A stretch of 64,000 nucleotides of DNA from TMP-86 sp039807285 (GTDB lineage Bacteria > Pseudomonadota > Gammaproteobacteria > Steroidobacterales > Steroidobacteraceae). The translations under genes and the position numbers were made by a program. The notes beneath the pieces are model-generated. The model was not told where the DNA came from. It made no database searches and saw only the letters and a list, made by a program, of their open reading frames with translations. The stretch's first letter is position 1. Each line of letters starts with the position of its first letter. Below are positions 44,512 to 53,796 of the stretch, piece by piece. The stretch lies in assembly GCA_044226785.1 (NCBI GenBank), contig JBGAGK010000001.1, positions 252,138-316,137 of the forward strand, written 5' to 3'.

Positions 44512-45132
44512 TCACTTGATGTAGCGGTAATGCGCGTTGCGGCCCCTGCCCTCCACGGACAGGTCGGCGAAGGGATTGCGGCTGGTGTCGGTCACCACCT
44601 TGTACAAGGTGTAGACCTGAGCCAGGAACACACCCCAGTTGCCGATCTCCTGGATGTTGTGCGCGGCCCAGACCTTGCCATCCTCCACCGTCTCCTTCTT
44701 GCGCGTGCCGATGGCGCTGGACTTGCCCTCCACGCCGTAGTCGGTCTTCTGCCACTGATGGATGCGATAGCCCATGGGGCTGGGATTGACCAGGCACTTT
44801 TCACCCAGGCCCAGCCCGGCCACGATCACCACATGCTCGTAAATGATGTAGTCGCGGATCTCGGGCTCCACGTCCTCGAGCTTTTCGAAGCGGATGTACA
44901 GGTTCTGCCGGCGCCCGTCGTTCCAAGTCTGCGGCGCGATGTGGATGGAGCCTACCGGGTTGCCGTGTTTCACCGGCACCGCCCACACCAGTGGCTCGTG
45001 CTGTTCCGGATGCCACAGGATGAAGCCCTTCTCCATGTTGCTCCAGAACCAGTCGATCATCTTTGCGGTGAGGCCATCGTGCTGCCAGTCGATATGGGTT
45101 CCCATGGCATCGTGGCTGACGGTGTTCTTCAT
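44512..45132 (-). CDS. DAPG hydrolase/phloretin hydrolase-like protein (PhlG fold)
   Basis: 206 residues. MIDWFWSNMEKGFILWHPEQ and the following H, with later HVVIVAGLGLGEK, fit the 2,4-diacetylphloroglucinol hydrolase (PhlG) family, which uses a His/Glu-bound metal to hydrolyse a C-C bond next to a phenol. Phloretin hydrolase belongs to the same family. Shorter than PhlG (~290), so only the core is present. Start at 45132 with AGGAG upstream; ATG at 45147 is possible. The fold assignment is from memory of the motif and needs a profile search. Confidence 0.55.
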   Translation of the reverse strand: MKNTVSHDAMGTHIDWQHDGLTAKMIDWFWSNMEKGFILWHPEQHEPLVWAVPVKHGNPVGSIHIAPQTWNDGRRQNLYIRFEKLEDVEPEIRDYIIYEHVVIVAGLGLGEKCLVNPSPMGYRIHQWQKTDYGVEGKSSAIGTRKKETVEDGKVWAAHNIQEIGNWGVFLAQVYTLYKVVTDTSRNPFADLSVEGRGRNAHYRYIK

Positions 45133-45176
45133 GGAAGGCTCCTGCATGCGTCAAAATCGTTGAACGTGTTCATTCA

Positions 45177-46037
45177 TCACCGGCCCGGGGGTGCCCCGGG
45201 TGGCTTGGGCACATTGAACCCGGAGTACCCCTGTTGATCCAGAAGGTACTCGAGCGTGCCGGGCGTGAGCACCGCGGGCTTCGGCGTCTGCCGCCCCGGA
45301 GTGACATAGTCGAACACCACCCGCTCCGTGGTGACCATCGAGAAGGATCCCGGCGCGGTCAGTCCCGCGTAACTTTTCCGGATGCGCTCCCAGGCCGGAT
45401 CGCGGCGCAGCCGCGCGAGGTCCTCGAGGTCGTTGAACCAGAGTTCCTCGATTCCGCCGTGCTGACCGAAACCGCCCGCCTCGAACAGCGTACCTTTGAA
45501 AAGTGCCGGGTCCAGAGGCAGCCGCGGACTCTGCACGTACTTGCGCAATGTGCCTGGGCCCTTCAGTGCATCGAGCAGCAAGGGCGCATGTTCGTCCTTC
45601 CAGCGACCATCGAATGCCTGCTGCGAAAGACCGGGTGCCACACGCAGGAAGTGGATCAGCTTCACGCCGCCGTTCTGGAAGCCGGGTGCCTCGTGCATCA
45701 CCCGTCCGTCGCACAGCTCCACCGCGAAGGCGTCGTCCCCGAACTTGTGAGGCTGCATGCGGCGCACGTAGTCCTCGTTGTGCACCGAGGCGCCCAGATC
45801 CTCGAATTTCTCCAGCCAGTGATCGGCCATGTTGTCCCAGGCCATGGGCGAAAGCGGATGCCACAGCAGATCGTTGGACACGCCGTTGATGGTGTAGTGC
45901 TGCGCATAGCGCTTGAAAGCCCGCTGCGTGGACGGGTTGGTGATCATGAGCGCGACGTGGATGATGCTCCACTCGTAGAAGTAACGTTCCTGTGTATCTC
46001 CCGGTTTGCGCCGGGCGGCGAGGATGAACTTCATCAT
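45177..46037 (-). CDS. Two-domain EthD-like protein
   Basis: 286 residues. The N-terminal half begins MMKFILAARRKPGDTQERYF and the second half again starts VKLIHFLRVAPGLSQQAFDG, each with the strand-helix pattern of a dimeric alpha/beta-barrel (EthD) domain. The protein thus carries a domain duplication. EthD proteins accompany monooxygenases and hydrolases and may bind phenols. The start overlaps the MFS stop (ATGATGA). The operon places it before the PhlG-like hydrolase. Confidence 0.75.
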   Translation of the reverse strand: MMKFILAARRKPGDTQERYFYEWSIIHVALMITNPSTQRAFKRYAQHYTINGVSNDLLWHPLSPMAWDNMADHWLEKFEDLGASVHNEDYVRRMQPHKFGDDAFAVELCDGRVMHEAPGFQNGGVKLIHFLRVAPGLSQQAFDGRWKDEHAPLLLDALKGPGTLRKYVQSPRLPLDPALFKGTLFEAGGFGQHGGIEELWFNDLEDLARLRRDPAWERIRKSYAGLTAPGSFSMVTTERVVFDYVTPGRQTPKPAVLTPGTLEYLLDQQGYSGFNVPKPPGAPPGR

Positions 46038-47251
46038 GTGGACAGCACTCCTGTTCGAAAGGCGGGACGGGTCTCTTTCAGGCTGGCACACAGGAGCACC
46101 CCGAGGGCCATCATGACGATGGGCAGCCAGAGGATGTGCTCGATGCCGAAGCGCTCAGCCACCTGACCGGCGACCATGGGCGCAAGTCCGCCGCCCAGCA
46201 GCTCGCCGGTGGCAATGACCACACCCGAGGCGGTGGCCATCAGCGCCGGCGGCACGGTCTCGGCAGCCACGGGTCCCACCGTCATGGTGATCAGGGTGTT
46301 GTTGCCGAAGTGGATGAGGAACAGACACCCGAACAGCCCTGGCACCGAAGGACCCAGTTTTCCCAGCAGGAGCAGTCCGCCCAGCGTAACGACGCTGCAG
46401 GCCAGCATCACGGGCCTTCGACCCAGCCGGTCGGATGCCGCGGACAGCAGGATGGTTCCCACCATGGCCCCGAATCCGATCGCGGACATCACCGTGCCCA
46501 TGCTCGCCGTATCGAGCTTGAGGTGATCGACGAAGTAGCTCGGCAGGAAGGCGCTGGTGGTGATCAGGGTGGTGAGCCAGCACAGCATGCCGCCCATCAG
46601 CAACCGGATGTTGCGGTATTTCAGCACCGTGCGCCAATCGCTGAAACTGCCGTGCTCGCTGATTTCGGCCCGCCGGTTGTCGGGAATGATCCGCCAGGTC
46701 AGCCAGGCGAGCAGAAGGCCCGGCAGCACGAACAGCGAGAAGATGTAGCGCCAGTCCATGCCCTCACGCAGCAGCCAGCCCACCAGCAGGGGCGACAGGC
46801 CCAGCCCAAACAGCACCAGCATGGACTGCTGAAGCCCGACGTTGCGGCCGTGACGCTCGGGCGGGGACTGGTGGATGGTGGCGGCGATGCTGGCGGGCGT
46901 ATAGGCGCCATCGGCGAATCCCATGACCACCCGGACCAGGACCAGGCCGGCCAGCCCCCCGGCCAGGCCGCTGGCCCCGATCAGGAGCGAAAACACCACC
47001 AGTGACCCGGTCAGCACACGACGCTGGCCGACGTGATCGGACAAGTTGCCCATCACCAGGGCGGCCAGCCCCCAGGCCAGCGCCAGCACGCCGGTGATGG
47101 TGCCGATGTCCCCATAGCCCAGATGCAGGTCCCGCGCGATGGTGGGATACATCGTGGAGATCAGGAAGCGGTCGATGCCCACCAGGCCAAAGCCCAGTGA
47201 CAGCACCGCCACTGCGCGTCTTTCGTTCCGCGAACTCTCAATCGACCGCAT
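46034..47251 (-). CDS. MFS transporter (aromatic acid-like)
   Basis: 405 residues with about twelve membrane segments. The loop-2 motif is GNLSDHVGQRRVLTGSLVVF and a similar segment is SAASDRLGRRPVMLACS in the second half. First gene of the leftward operon, so it probably imports the pathway substrate. Its end overlaps the EthD start. Confidence 0.9.
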   Translation of the reverse strand: MRSIESSRNERRAVAVLSLGFGLVGIDRFLISTMYPTIARDLHLGYGDIGTITGVLALAWGLAALVMGNLSDHVGQRRVLTGSLVVFSLLIGASGLAGGLAGLVLVRVVMGFADGAYTPASIAATIHQSPPERHGRNVGLQQSMLVLFGLGLSPLLVGWLLREGMDWRYIFSLFVLPGLLLAWLTWRIIPDNRRAEISEHGSFSDWRTVLKYRNIRLLMGGMLCWLTTLITTSAFLPSYFVDHLKLDTASMGTVMSAIGFGAMVGTILLSAASDRLGRRPVMLACSVVTLGGLLLLGKLGPSVPGLFGCLFLIHFGNNTLITMTVGPVAAETVPPALMATASGVVIATGELLGGGLAPMVAGQVAERFGIEHILWLPIVMMALGVLLCASLKETRPAFRTGVLST

Positions 47252-47304
47252 GCGAGATCCTGGTTGTGGACATTAAACCAAGCTGCGAGTATCTTGTATC
47301 ACAT

Positions 47305-47310
47305 TATAGT
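47305..47310 (+). promoter_or_regulatory. Weak -10 element for the rightward operon
   Basis: TATAGT lies 20 bases before the start at 47331, and AAGGGG serves as ribosome-binding site. No convincing -35 is seen, which would fit an activator-dependent promoter in this 79-base divergent gap. Confidence 0.3.
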
Positions 47311-47330
47311 ACATACGCAAGGGGTCGATC

Positions 47331-48182
47331 ATGGACTGGCGAAATCCGGATCTGTGCAAATTCGCGCAATCCAACGAGCAGAACAACATGGGTCTGCAAT
47401 TTTACGATCTGTCGCATCCCTGGGGCCTGGGTCAACCCTGCTGGCCGTATTTCGAGGACGTGAAGATCGAGCGGCTGCATGGCATGTCCAAGTCCGGCGT
47501 GCTCACGCAGCGCATCACCACGGTCATGCACTCGGGCACGCACATCGATGCGCCGGCCCATGTGGTGCAGGGTACGCCGTTCATGGACGAGGTGCCGCTG
47601 CCCTACTTCTTCGGCACCGGTGTCGTGGTATCCATCCCGAAGAAGAAGTGGGAGGTCATCACCGCCAAGGACCTGGAAAATGCCCGGCCGAAGATCCGCA
47701 AGGACGACATCGTCATCGTCAACACCGGCTGGCACAAGTACTACGGCGACAACTCGCATTACTACGGCTATTCGCCGGGCTTCTACAAGGAAGCGGGCGA
47801 GTGGTTCGTGGAGCGGGGCGTGAAGATGTGCGGCTCGGACACCCAGGCTCTGGACCATCCGCTGGGCACCGCCATCGGTCCGCATGGCCCGGGTGCACCG
47901 AACGGACTGCTTCCCAAGATCAACCAGGAATATGAGCAGACCACGGGCCACAAGGTCATCGAGGACTTCCCCTGGTGGGAGCCCTGCCACAACGCCATCC
48001 TGTCGGCCGGCATCTGCGGATTTGAAAACGTCGGCGGCGACATCGACAAGGTCACCGGCAAGCGGGTCACCTTTGCCGCCTTCCCCTGGCGCTGGACCCG
48101 GGGTGACGGCTGCATCGTGCGCCTGGTCGCCATGCTGGACCCGAAGGGATCTTTCCGCATCGAAACGGGCAAAGACCAGTAA
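47331..48182 (+). CDS. KynB-like cyclase-family metal hydrolase
   Basis: 283 residues. The metal-binding motif MHSGTHIDAPAHV and later DTQALDHPLG mark the cyclase/kynurenine formamidase family (PF04199). Members hydrolyse amides or lactones. First gene of the rightward operon, 3 bases before the cupin gene. Probably opens a ring or ester intermediate; true substrate unknown. Confidence 0.9.
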   Translation: MDWRNPDLCKFAQSNEQNNMGLQFYDLSHPWGLGQPCWPYFEDVKIERLHGMSKSGVLTQRITTVMHSGTHIDAPAHVVQGTPFMDEVPLPYFFGTGVVVSIPKKKWEVITAKDLENARPKIRKDDIVIVNTGWHKYYGDNSHYYGYSPGFYKEAGEWFVERGVKMCGSDTQALDHPLGTAIGPHGPGAPNGLLPKINQEYEQTTGHKVIEDFPWWEPCHNAILSAGICGFENVGGDIDKVTGKRVTFAAFPWRWTRGDGCIVRLVAMLDPKGSFRIETGKDQ

Positions 48183-48184
48183 CC

Positions 48185-48535
48185 ATGGAGGTCACGCGTT
48201 TCGCCGACGCCCGCGAATACCAGGCCCCGCTCCATCACGGCGTCACGGCCCTGCGCTTGCAGGGGTTCGATGCGAGCCGTGCGGATTTCGCGTGGACGGG
48301 CCTGAGCCACATCCTGCCCGGCGGAGGCGCCGACATGGACGCCAGTCCGCTGGCCAAGATCTACGTGGTCATCGAGGGCGAGGTGACGGTACGGCTGGGC
48401 ACGGGAGAAAGCGCGGTACTGAAAAAGCTCGATAGCTGCTTCATCCCCGGGGGCGAGGCGCGTGAAGTACGCAACGCCTCGAACACGGTGGCCAGCATGA
48501 TCGTGATCATGCCCTACCCTGCGGGCAAGCCATGA
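48185..48535 (+). CDS. Small cupin-domain protein
   Basis: 116 residues. One beta-barrel with IYVVIEGEVTVRLG and SCFIPGGEAREV. The usual first metal His is replaced (SHILPGGGADMD), so a metal is uncertain. It starts 2 bases after the cyclase stop and overlaps the SDR start (ATGA). Possibly an isomerase or binding protein in the pathway. Confidence 0.85.
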   Translation: MEVTRFADAREYQAPLHHGVTALRLQGFDASRADFAWTGLSHILPGGGADMDASPLAKIYVVIEGEVTVRLGTGESAVLKKLDSCFIPGGEAREVRNASNTVASMIVIMPYPAGKP

Positions 48536-49332
48536 GCCTGCCCGCCATCGACCTTGCGGGCCTGTTCGAGGTGCGCGGCAAGTCGGCGCTGGTGGTGGGC
48601 GCGACGGGCGCCTTCGGCAAGGTCGTGTGCTCGACCCTGGGCAAGGCCGGCGCGAGGCTCGCCATCACCGCGGGCAATTCAAAGGAGCTGGGCGCGCTCA
48701 AGGACGAGTTGCAGTCCGCGGACATTCCGGCCGTGCAGATCGCTCGCCGTCCGGACACGGAAGGCGACTGCGAGGCCATGGTGAAGGCAACCCTCGACGC
48801 CTACGGTCGCATCGACATCCTGGTGGTGGCCTCCGGCATGAACGACGTCGCCCCCATCGTCGACATGACGCCCGAGCGATTCCGGAAGGTGATGCTCGCG
48901 AACGTGGACGGCGCGTGGCTGATCGCGCGCGCCGTGGGCCGGCAGATGATCGCCCAGGGCAACGGCGGCAAGGTGGTGTTCACGTCTTCCGCCCGTGGCA
49001 AGCTCGGGCATCCGGCCGGCTACTCGGCCTACTGCACCTCGAAATCCGCGATCGACGGCCTGACCAAAACCCTGGGCTGCGAATGGGGCAAGTACGGCAT
49101 CACGGTGAACGCGCTGGCGCCGACGGTGTTCCGCTCTCCGCTCACCGCCTGGATGTTCGCCGACGACGAGAAGGCCCGCACCGTGCGCGCCGGATTCCTC
49201 GCACGCGTACCCATCGGCCGGCTCGGGGAGCCTGAGGACCTGGCGGGGCCGCTGCTGTTCCTGTGCTCGCGCGCTTCGGATTTCCACACCGGCCACATCG
49301 TCTACGCGGACGGCGGCTATACGGCAGGTTGA
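48532..49332 (+). CDS. Short-chain dehydrogenase/reductase
   Basis: 266 residues. NAD motif VVGATGAFGKVV, IDILVVASGMND, catalytic SSARGKLGHPAGYSAYCTSK (Tyr and Lys) and YGITVNALAPTV. Typical classical SDR, likely oxidises a hydroxyl in the pathway. Cotranscribed with cupin and BKACE genes. Confidence 0.92.
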   Translation: MSLPAIDLAGLFEVRGKSALVVGATGAFGKVVCSTLGKAGARLAITAGNSKELGALKDELQSADIPAVQIARRPDTEGDCEAMVKATLDAYGRIDILVVASGMNDVAPIVDMTPERFRKVMLANVDGAWLIARAVGRQMIAQGNGGKVVFTSSARGKLGHPAGYSAYCTSKSAIDGLTKTLGCEWGKYGITVNALAPTVFRSPLTAWMFADDEKARTVRAGFLARVPIGRLGEPEDLAGPLLFLCSRASDFHTGHIVYADGGYTAG

Positions 49333-49334
49333 TC

Positions 49335-50270
49335 ATGGCAAACGACAAGGTCATCATCACTTGCGCCATCACCGGCGCCATCCACACACCGACGCTGTCG
49401 GACGCCCTGCCCTGGAAGCCCGCGGACCTCGCGGCACAGGGCATCGCCGCCGCGAAGGCAGGTGCTTCGATCCTGCATATCCATGCCCGCAACCCCGTCG
49501 ATGGCTCGCCGACCGGCGACCCGAGGGTCTACGAACAGTTCCTGCCGCAGATCCACGCCAGCACCGATGCCGTGATCAATCTCACCACGGGTGGAAGCCC
49601 CGAGATGACGCCGGAGGAACGGCTAGCGGCCGCCATGCATTTCAGCCCGGAGATGTGCTCGCTCAACATGGGTTCGATGAACTTCTCCTTCCACGACATG
49701 GGCCGCAAGGTGAAGCAGTGGAAATTCCCGTGGGAGAACAAGTACATCCTGGACAGCGAGAAGTTCATCTTCCGCAACACCTTTGCGGACATCCGGCGTG
49801 TGTACGAACTGATGGCCGAACACGGCACGCGCTACGAGCATGAGTGCTACGACATCGGGCACTTGTACAACCTGGCCTACTTCCTCGACAAGGGCCTGGC
49901 GAAGCCGCCGCTGTTCATCCAGAGCGTGTTCGGCATCCTCGGCGGCATCGGAGCCGATCCCGACAACGTGGTGTTCATGCGCCGCACCGCCGACCGGCTG
50001 TTCGGCAAGGATTACGTATGGTCCGTGCTGGCCGCCGGCAAGCACCAGATGCCGCTGATCACCCAGGCGGCGATGATGGGCGGCAACGTGCGGGTGGGCC
50101 TCGAGGACAGCCTGTTCATCGGCCGCGGGAAGCTTGCCGCCAGCAATGCCGAACAGGTCACGAAGATCCGCACCCTCCTCGGCGAACTGGGACTTCAATC
50201 CGCCACACCGGATGAAGCACGGCAGATGCTGGCGCTCAAAGGGCGCAGCAACGTCCGCATCGCCGCCTGA
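49335..50270 (+). CDS. Beta-keto acid cleavage enzyme (BKACE, DUF849)
   Basis: 311 residues. Zn-binding H48 and H50 in ILHIHARNPVDGSP, then NLTTGGSPEMTPEER and LFIQSVFGILGGIG. BKACE enzymes condense a beta-keto acid with acetyl-CoA, giving acetoacetate and a new CoA ester. This joins the pathway to CoA metabolism. 2 bases after the SDR. Confidence 0.92.
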   Translation: MANDKVIITCAITGAIHTPTLSDALPWKPADLAAQGIAAAKAGASILHIHARNPVDGSPTGDPRVYEQFLPQIHASTDAVINLTTGGSPEMTPEERLAAAMHFSPEMCSLNMGSMNFSFHDMGRKVKQWKFPWENKYILDSEKFIFRNTFADIRRVYELMAEHGTRYEHECYDIGHLYNLAYFLDKGLAKPPLFIQSVFGILGGIGADPDNVVFMRRTADRLFGKDYVWSVLAAGKHQMPLITQAAMMGGNVRVGLEDSLFIGRGKLAASNAEQVTKIRTLLGELGLQSATPDEARQMLALKGRSNVRIAA

Positions 50271-50284
50271 GGGCTGCGCCGGCC

Positions 50285-51178
50285 ATGGTGAGTTCACCCA
50301 CGGCACCTGCGACACCTGCGGTTTCGACCGCCTCCATCGCCCTGATCGGCGCGGGCCTCATGGGCAATGGCCTTGCGCGGGTGTTCCGCGCCGCCGGCTG
50401 GCCGGTAAGCGTCTGGGACGCGAGCACGCCGGCGCTGGAACGATTGTGCCGCGCGGTATCCGGCGTGCGAGAGGCCAAGGACCTGGGCGATGCCGTGCAA
50501 GGCGCGGACCTCGTCATCGAGGCCATCGTCGAAAAGGCGGCCATCAAGCAGGAACTGTTCGCCCAGCTCGCCTCGCTGATTGACGAGCACACGCTGCTCG
50601 CCACCAACTCCTCGGTCATTCCCGTGGCCACGGTGGCGGCAAAGGTGCCGGATGCACAGGCCGGCCGCGTGCTCGGCACGCATTTCTGGAATCCACCCGA
50701 TCTCATTCCCCTGGTGGAAGTCATCCAGGGGCCGCGCACGGCCTTCGCAAGCATCGAACGCGCGCTTGGCCTGCTTGCGGCCGCGGGAAAGGAGCCGGTG
50801 CACGTGCGGCGCGACGTGGTGCCCGGCAACCGGCTGCAGCATGCCCTGTGGCGTGAGGCCATGGCGCTGGTCGACGAGGGTGTCTGCACGCCGGCCGATG
50901 TGGATCACATCATCAAACGCAGCTTCGGAGCACGCCTCGCCGTCCTCGGGCCACTGGAGAATGCGGATCTGGTGGGACTTGAACTGACGCGCCAGATCCA
51001 TGAGGTCGTACTGCCCCTGTTGAGCCGTACGACCACCCCATCGCCCGGCTTGACTGCGCGGCTGGCCGCAGGGCACAGCGGCATCGCCAGTGGCGAGGGG
51101 TACCATACGGGCTGGACGGAAGAATCGGTCGCGGCCCTGCGTGAACGGCTCGCCTCCCACCTGCGCCGCATGTTCTGA
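50285..51178 (+). CDS. 3-hydroxyacyl-CoA dehydrogenase-family protein
   Basis: 297 residues. NAD motif IALIGAGLMGNGLARVFRAA, ADLVIEAIVEKAAIKQELFA, LLATNSSVIPV with catalytic-type THFWNPPDLIPLVEV (His) and the C-terminal domain GNRLQHALWREAMALVDEG. Family acts on 3-hydroxyacyl-CoA or related L-gulonate-type substrates. Follows BKACE by 14 bases. Its stop lies in a tandem repeat. Confidence 0.9.
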   Translation: MVSSPTAPATPAVSTASIALIGAGLMGNGLARVFRAAGWPVSVWDASTPALERLCRAVSGVREAKDLGDAVQGADLVIEAIVEKAAIKQELFAQLASLIDEHTLLATNSSVIPVATVAAKVPDAQAGRVLGTHFWNPPDLIPLVEVIQGPRTAFASIERALGLLAAAGKEPVHVRRDVVPGNRLQHALWREAMALVDEGVCTPADVDHIIKRSFGARLAVLGPLENADLVGLELTRQIHEVVLPLLSRTTTPSPGLTARLAAGHSGIASGEGYHTGWTEESVAALRERLASHLRRMF

Positions 51179-51207
51179 CCCGCGGCAGGTGTGACCCACG
51201 GCAGGTA
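51176..51207. repeat. 16-bp tandem duplication before the IclR gene
   Basis: TGACCCGCGGCAGGTG (51176-51191) and TGACCCACGGCAGGTA (51192-51207) are 14 of 16 identical. The first copy includes the stop codon of the dehydrogenase; the second ends 9 bases before the IclR ATG. CGGCAGGT at 51183 and 51199 could be regulator half-sites, or it is simple slippage. Confidence 0.7.
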
Positions 51208-51216
51208 CAATTGGAC

Positions 51217-52002
51217 ATGACAAAAAAAACACCCGCCCGCAGCACGGGCCAGAGCATCCAGGTCATTGCCCGGGCCGCCAGCGTGTTGCGCGCACTGGAA
51301 GGTGAGCAGACGGGCTTGAGTCTTGCGCAGATCGCACAACGTGTGGATCTGGCGCGCTCGACTGTCCAGCGGATCGTCGATGCTCTCCGGGCGGAGCATT
51401 TTCTCATCGCCGCCACGCCGACCTCCGGCGTGAGGCTCGGGCCGGCGCTGATCCGTCTCGCGGCGTCCGCCAGCGTGGAGTTCGACCAGATCACCCGCCC
51501 GATCATGGCCGACCTGTCGCAACGGCTCGGTGAAACCGTCGACCTGTCGGTACTGAAAGGGTTTTCTGCGGTGTTCACCGACCAGGTCCAGGGCGCACAC
51601 CGGTTGCGCGCAGTGTCGGCCGTGGGAGAGACCTTCCCGCTGCATGGCACGGCCAACGGCAAGGCGCTGCTCAGCCTGATGCCCGAAGCGCAGTTCGAGA
51701 AGTTCCTGCGCACACCGCTGACCCGCATGACGCCGGCGACCATCACCCGCGCCAGCGAACTGCGCGCAGAGATCGCGTCGGTCGTGAAGACCGGTGTGGC
51801 CATCGACAACGAAGAACATACCGAGGGCATCTCGGCGGTGGGAACGGCATTCCATGATCCCCTGGGGCGCGCCATCGCGCTGTCGGTCCCGGTCCCCACC
51901 ACCCGGTTCAAGCGTCTCAAACCCGAACTGGTCCGGGAGATCCTCGCCTCACGCGAAGCCATTCTGGTTGCACTCGGCAATGCTGACGAAGACAGTGGCT
52001 GA
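51217..52002 (+). CDS. IclR-family transcriptional regulator
   Basis: 261 residues. Winged-helix N-terminus (LSLAQIAQRVDLARSTVQRI) and a C-terminal effector-binding domain (FPLHGTANGKALLSLMPEAQ, TEGISAVGTAFHD). ATG at 51217 is chosen (a TTG at 51211 is upstream). It likely controls the rightward operon, and perhaps the leftward one, in response to a small aromatic or CoA-derived compound. Confidence 0.92.
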   Translation: MTKKTPARSTGQSIQVIARAASVLRALEGEQTGLSLAQIAQRVDLARSTVQRIVDALRAEHFLIAATPTSGVRLGPALIRLAASASVEFDQITRPIMADLSQRLGETVDLSVLKGFSAVFTDQVQGAHRLRAVSAVGETFPLHGTANGKALLSLMPEAQFEKFLRTPLTRMTPATITRASELRAEIASVVKTGVAIDNEEHTEGISAVGTAFHDPLGRAIALSVPVPTTRFKRLKPELVREILASREAILVALGNADEDSG

Positions 52003-52062
52003 CCTTCGTTCAGGGACACACCCGAGTGCAGCCTTCTGCCGGACCATGAGCCCGCGAGTGCC

Positions 52063-53787
52063 GTGCCTGCCCTCCGGCTGAGCGGCGGCGAGGCGCTGCT
52101 GCGGAGCCTGGAGCCCGAGCAGATCCCGTTTGTCGCAGGCATAGTCGGCGGCAAGCTGGCGCCCTTTCTGCAGGCTCTGTCCACCCGCCCCCACATCCGC
52201 TTCATCGGCACCCGCCACGAAGGACATGCCGCGATGATGGCCAGCGCCGTCGGCGCGATCAGCGGACAACTCGGCCTTGCAGTCGGGGAATGCGGAGGCG
52301 GAGGCGCCAACATGCTGCCCGGCGCGGCCATCGCTCGCAGCAATTCCCTGCCGATGTTCATCATCACCTCGAACAACCAGCATTGGCAGAGCTATCCCTC
52401 GCGCGGCATGTTCGCGGAGATGGACAATCAGGCACTGTTCGCGCCGGCCACGAAATGGAATGCCGTGGTGCATGACGGTCGCCGCATCCCCGAACTCGTC
52501 CGCTCAGCTCTTCGTCAGGCCTTCAGCGGTCGCCCGGGCCCGGTGCACCTGGATGTGCCGCAGGATGTGCTGCGCGGCAGCTTCGAGTATGAGGACAGCG
52601 AGTTCTCCCGCACGCCCTCGCAGTACCGGCTGCTGCAGCCACCGGCGCCCGGGCAGTCCGAGCTGGTGGCAGCAGTCAGAATCCTGCGCAGTGCGCGTCG
52701 CCCGCTGCTGATCGCCGGAGGCGGTCTCACCCTGGCCGGCGCGGCCGAGCAATTCCGACAGCTCGCGCTCCGGCTGCAGGCGCCGGCACTTGCCACCCAG
52801 ATGGGCAATGGCGCCATCGCGGGCGGGGCTGCGGATTTCCTGGGCATGGCCTGGGTGTGTGGCGGTGATGCCGTGCATCGGGCGCTGGGCGAGGCGGATG
52901 CGGTGCTCGCCGTGGGCTGCCGGTTCTCTTCCTGGCTGCGCAACGACCGGGGCACGCTGCTGAATCCGGATGCAAAGCTCATCCATATCGACAGCGATGC
53001 CACCGTGATCGGGCAGCATGCACCCATCACCGTCGGCATCTGTGCCGATGCGCGTGCGACGCTGGCTACACTGGACAACGCCCTGGGGGACGAAGCGAAC
53101 TCCGGGCGCGATGTGTCATGGTTCGAGTCCCTGCGCACGACCCGGCGCGAATGGCAGGCCAGGCTCGCGACCCTCGCCGCGGCACCGGGGTCGCCGATGC
53201 ACCCGGCAGCCGCCGCAGCGCAGGTCGCCGCGGCCCTGCCAGCCGATGCGCTGGCGGTGTTCGACGGCGGTCACTCCACGTTCTGGAGCAACGACTTCAT
53301 GCCGGCGCCGGCCCCTCGCACCCGCTTCAATGAACCTGGCATGAGCCAGCTGGGGTTCGGACTGCCCTGGGCGCTGACGGCGAAGCTCCTCCACCCCTCA
53401 CGGCCCGTGTTCAACGTCACCGGCGATGGTGCCTTCGGATTCAGCCTGCAGGAACTGGACACGGCGCGGCGCCATGGCCTGCCGGTGATCACTGTGGTGT
53501 ACAACAATGCACAGTGGGGCGTGATCAGGCTCGCATACGGACGCGCGGGCTTCGACTTCGGTTCAGGAAATGACTTCGGCACGATGCTGTCGGGTACGGA
53601 TTACGCCGCCATCGCGCGCGGGTTCGGTTGCCATGGCGAAGTGGTCGAGTCGGCGCAGCAGGTTGGACCTGCGATCCGTCGTGCACTCGACTCCGGTCTG
53701 CCCGCCGTCATCGACTGCCGTACACAGTTCGTGCCGCACCCGGCGATGCCTCACTTCGGCCGGATGAGCTCGGCAGGTGCAGGCTGA
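52063..53787 (+). CDS. Second thiamine-diphosphate-dependent enzyme
   Basis: 574 residues from a GTG start at 52063; no ATG in frame nearby. PYR domain Glu in IGTRHEGHAAMMASAVGAIS; ThDP motif TGDGAFGFSLQELDTARRHG ending NNAQWG. The ECGGGGANMLPGAAIARSNS stretch is typical of the acetolactate-synthase family. It differs clearly from the enzyme at 40183-41808 (only family-level similarity by eye). Probably cleaves a C-C bond in the island pathway. The end is 9 bases from the convergent rhamnosidase. Confidence 0.88.
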   Translation: MPALRLSGGEALLRSLEPEQIPFVAGIVGGKLAPFLQALSTRPHIRFIGTRHEGHAAMMASAVGAISGQLGLAVGECGGGGANMLPGAAIARSNSLPMFIITSNNQHWQSYPSRGMFAEMDNQALFAPATKWNAVVHDGRRIPELVRSALRQAFSGRPGPVHLDVPQDVLRGSFEYEDSEFSRTPSQYRLLQPPAPGQSELVAAVRILRSARRPLLIAGGGLTLAGAAEQFRQLALRLQAPALATQMGNGAIAGGAADFLGMAWVCGGDAVHRALGEADAVLAVGCRFSSWLRNDRGTLLNPDAKLIHIDSDATVIGQHAPITVGICADARATLATLDNALGDEANSGRDVSWFESLRTTRREWQARLATLAAAPGSPMHPAAAAAQVAAALPADALAVFDGGHSTFWSNDFMPAPAPRTRFNEPGMSQLGFGLPWALTAKLLHPSRPVFNVTGDGAFGFSLQELDTARRHGLPVITVVYNNAQWGVIRLAYGRAGFDFGSGNDFGTMLSGTDYAAIARGFGCHGEVVESAQQVGPAIRRALDSGLPAVIDCRTQFVPHPAMPHFGRMSSAGAG

Positions 53788-53796
53788 TCCACAGGC

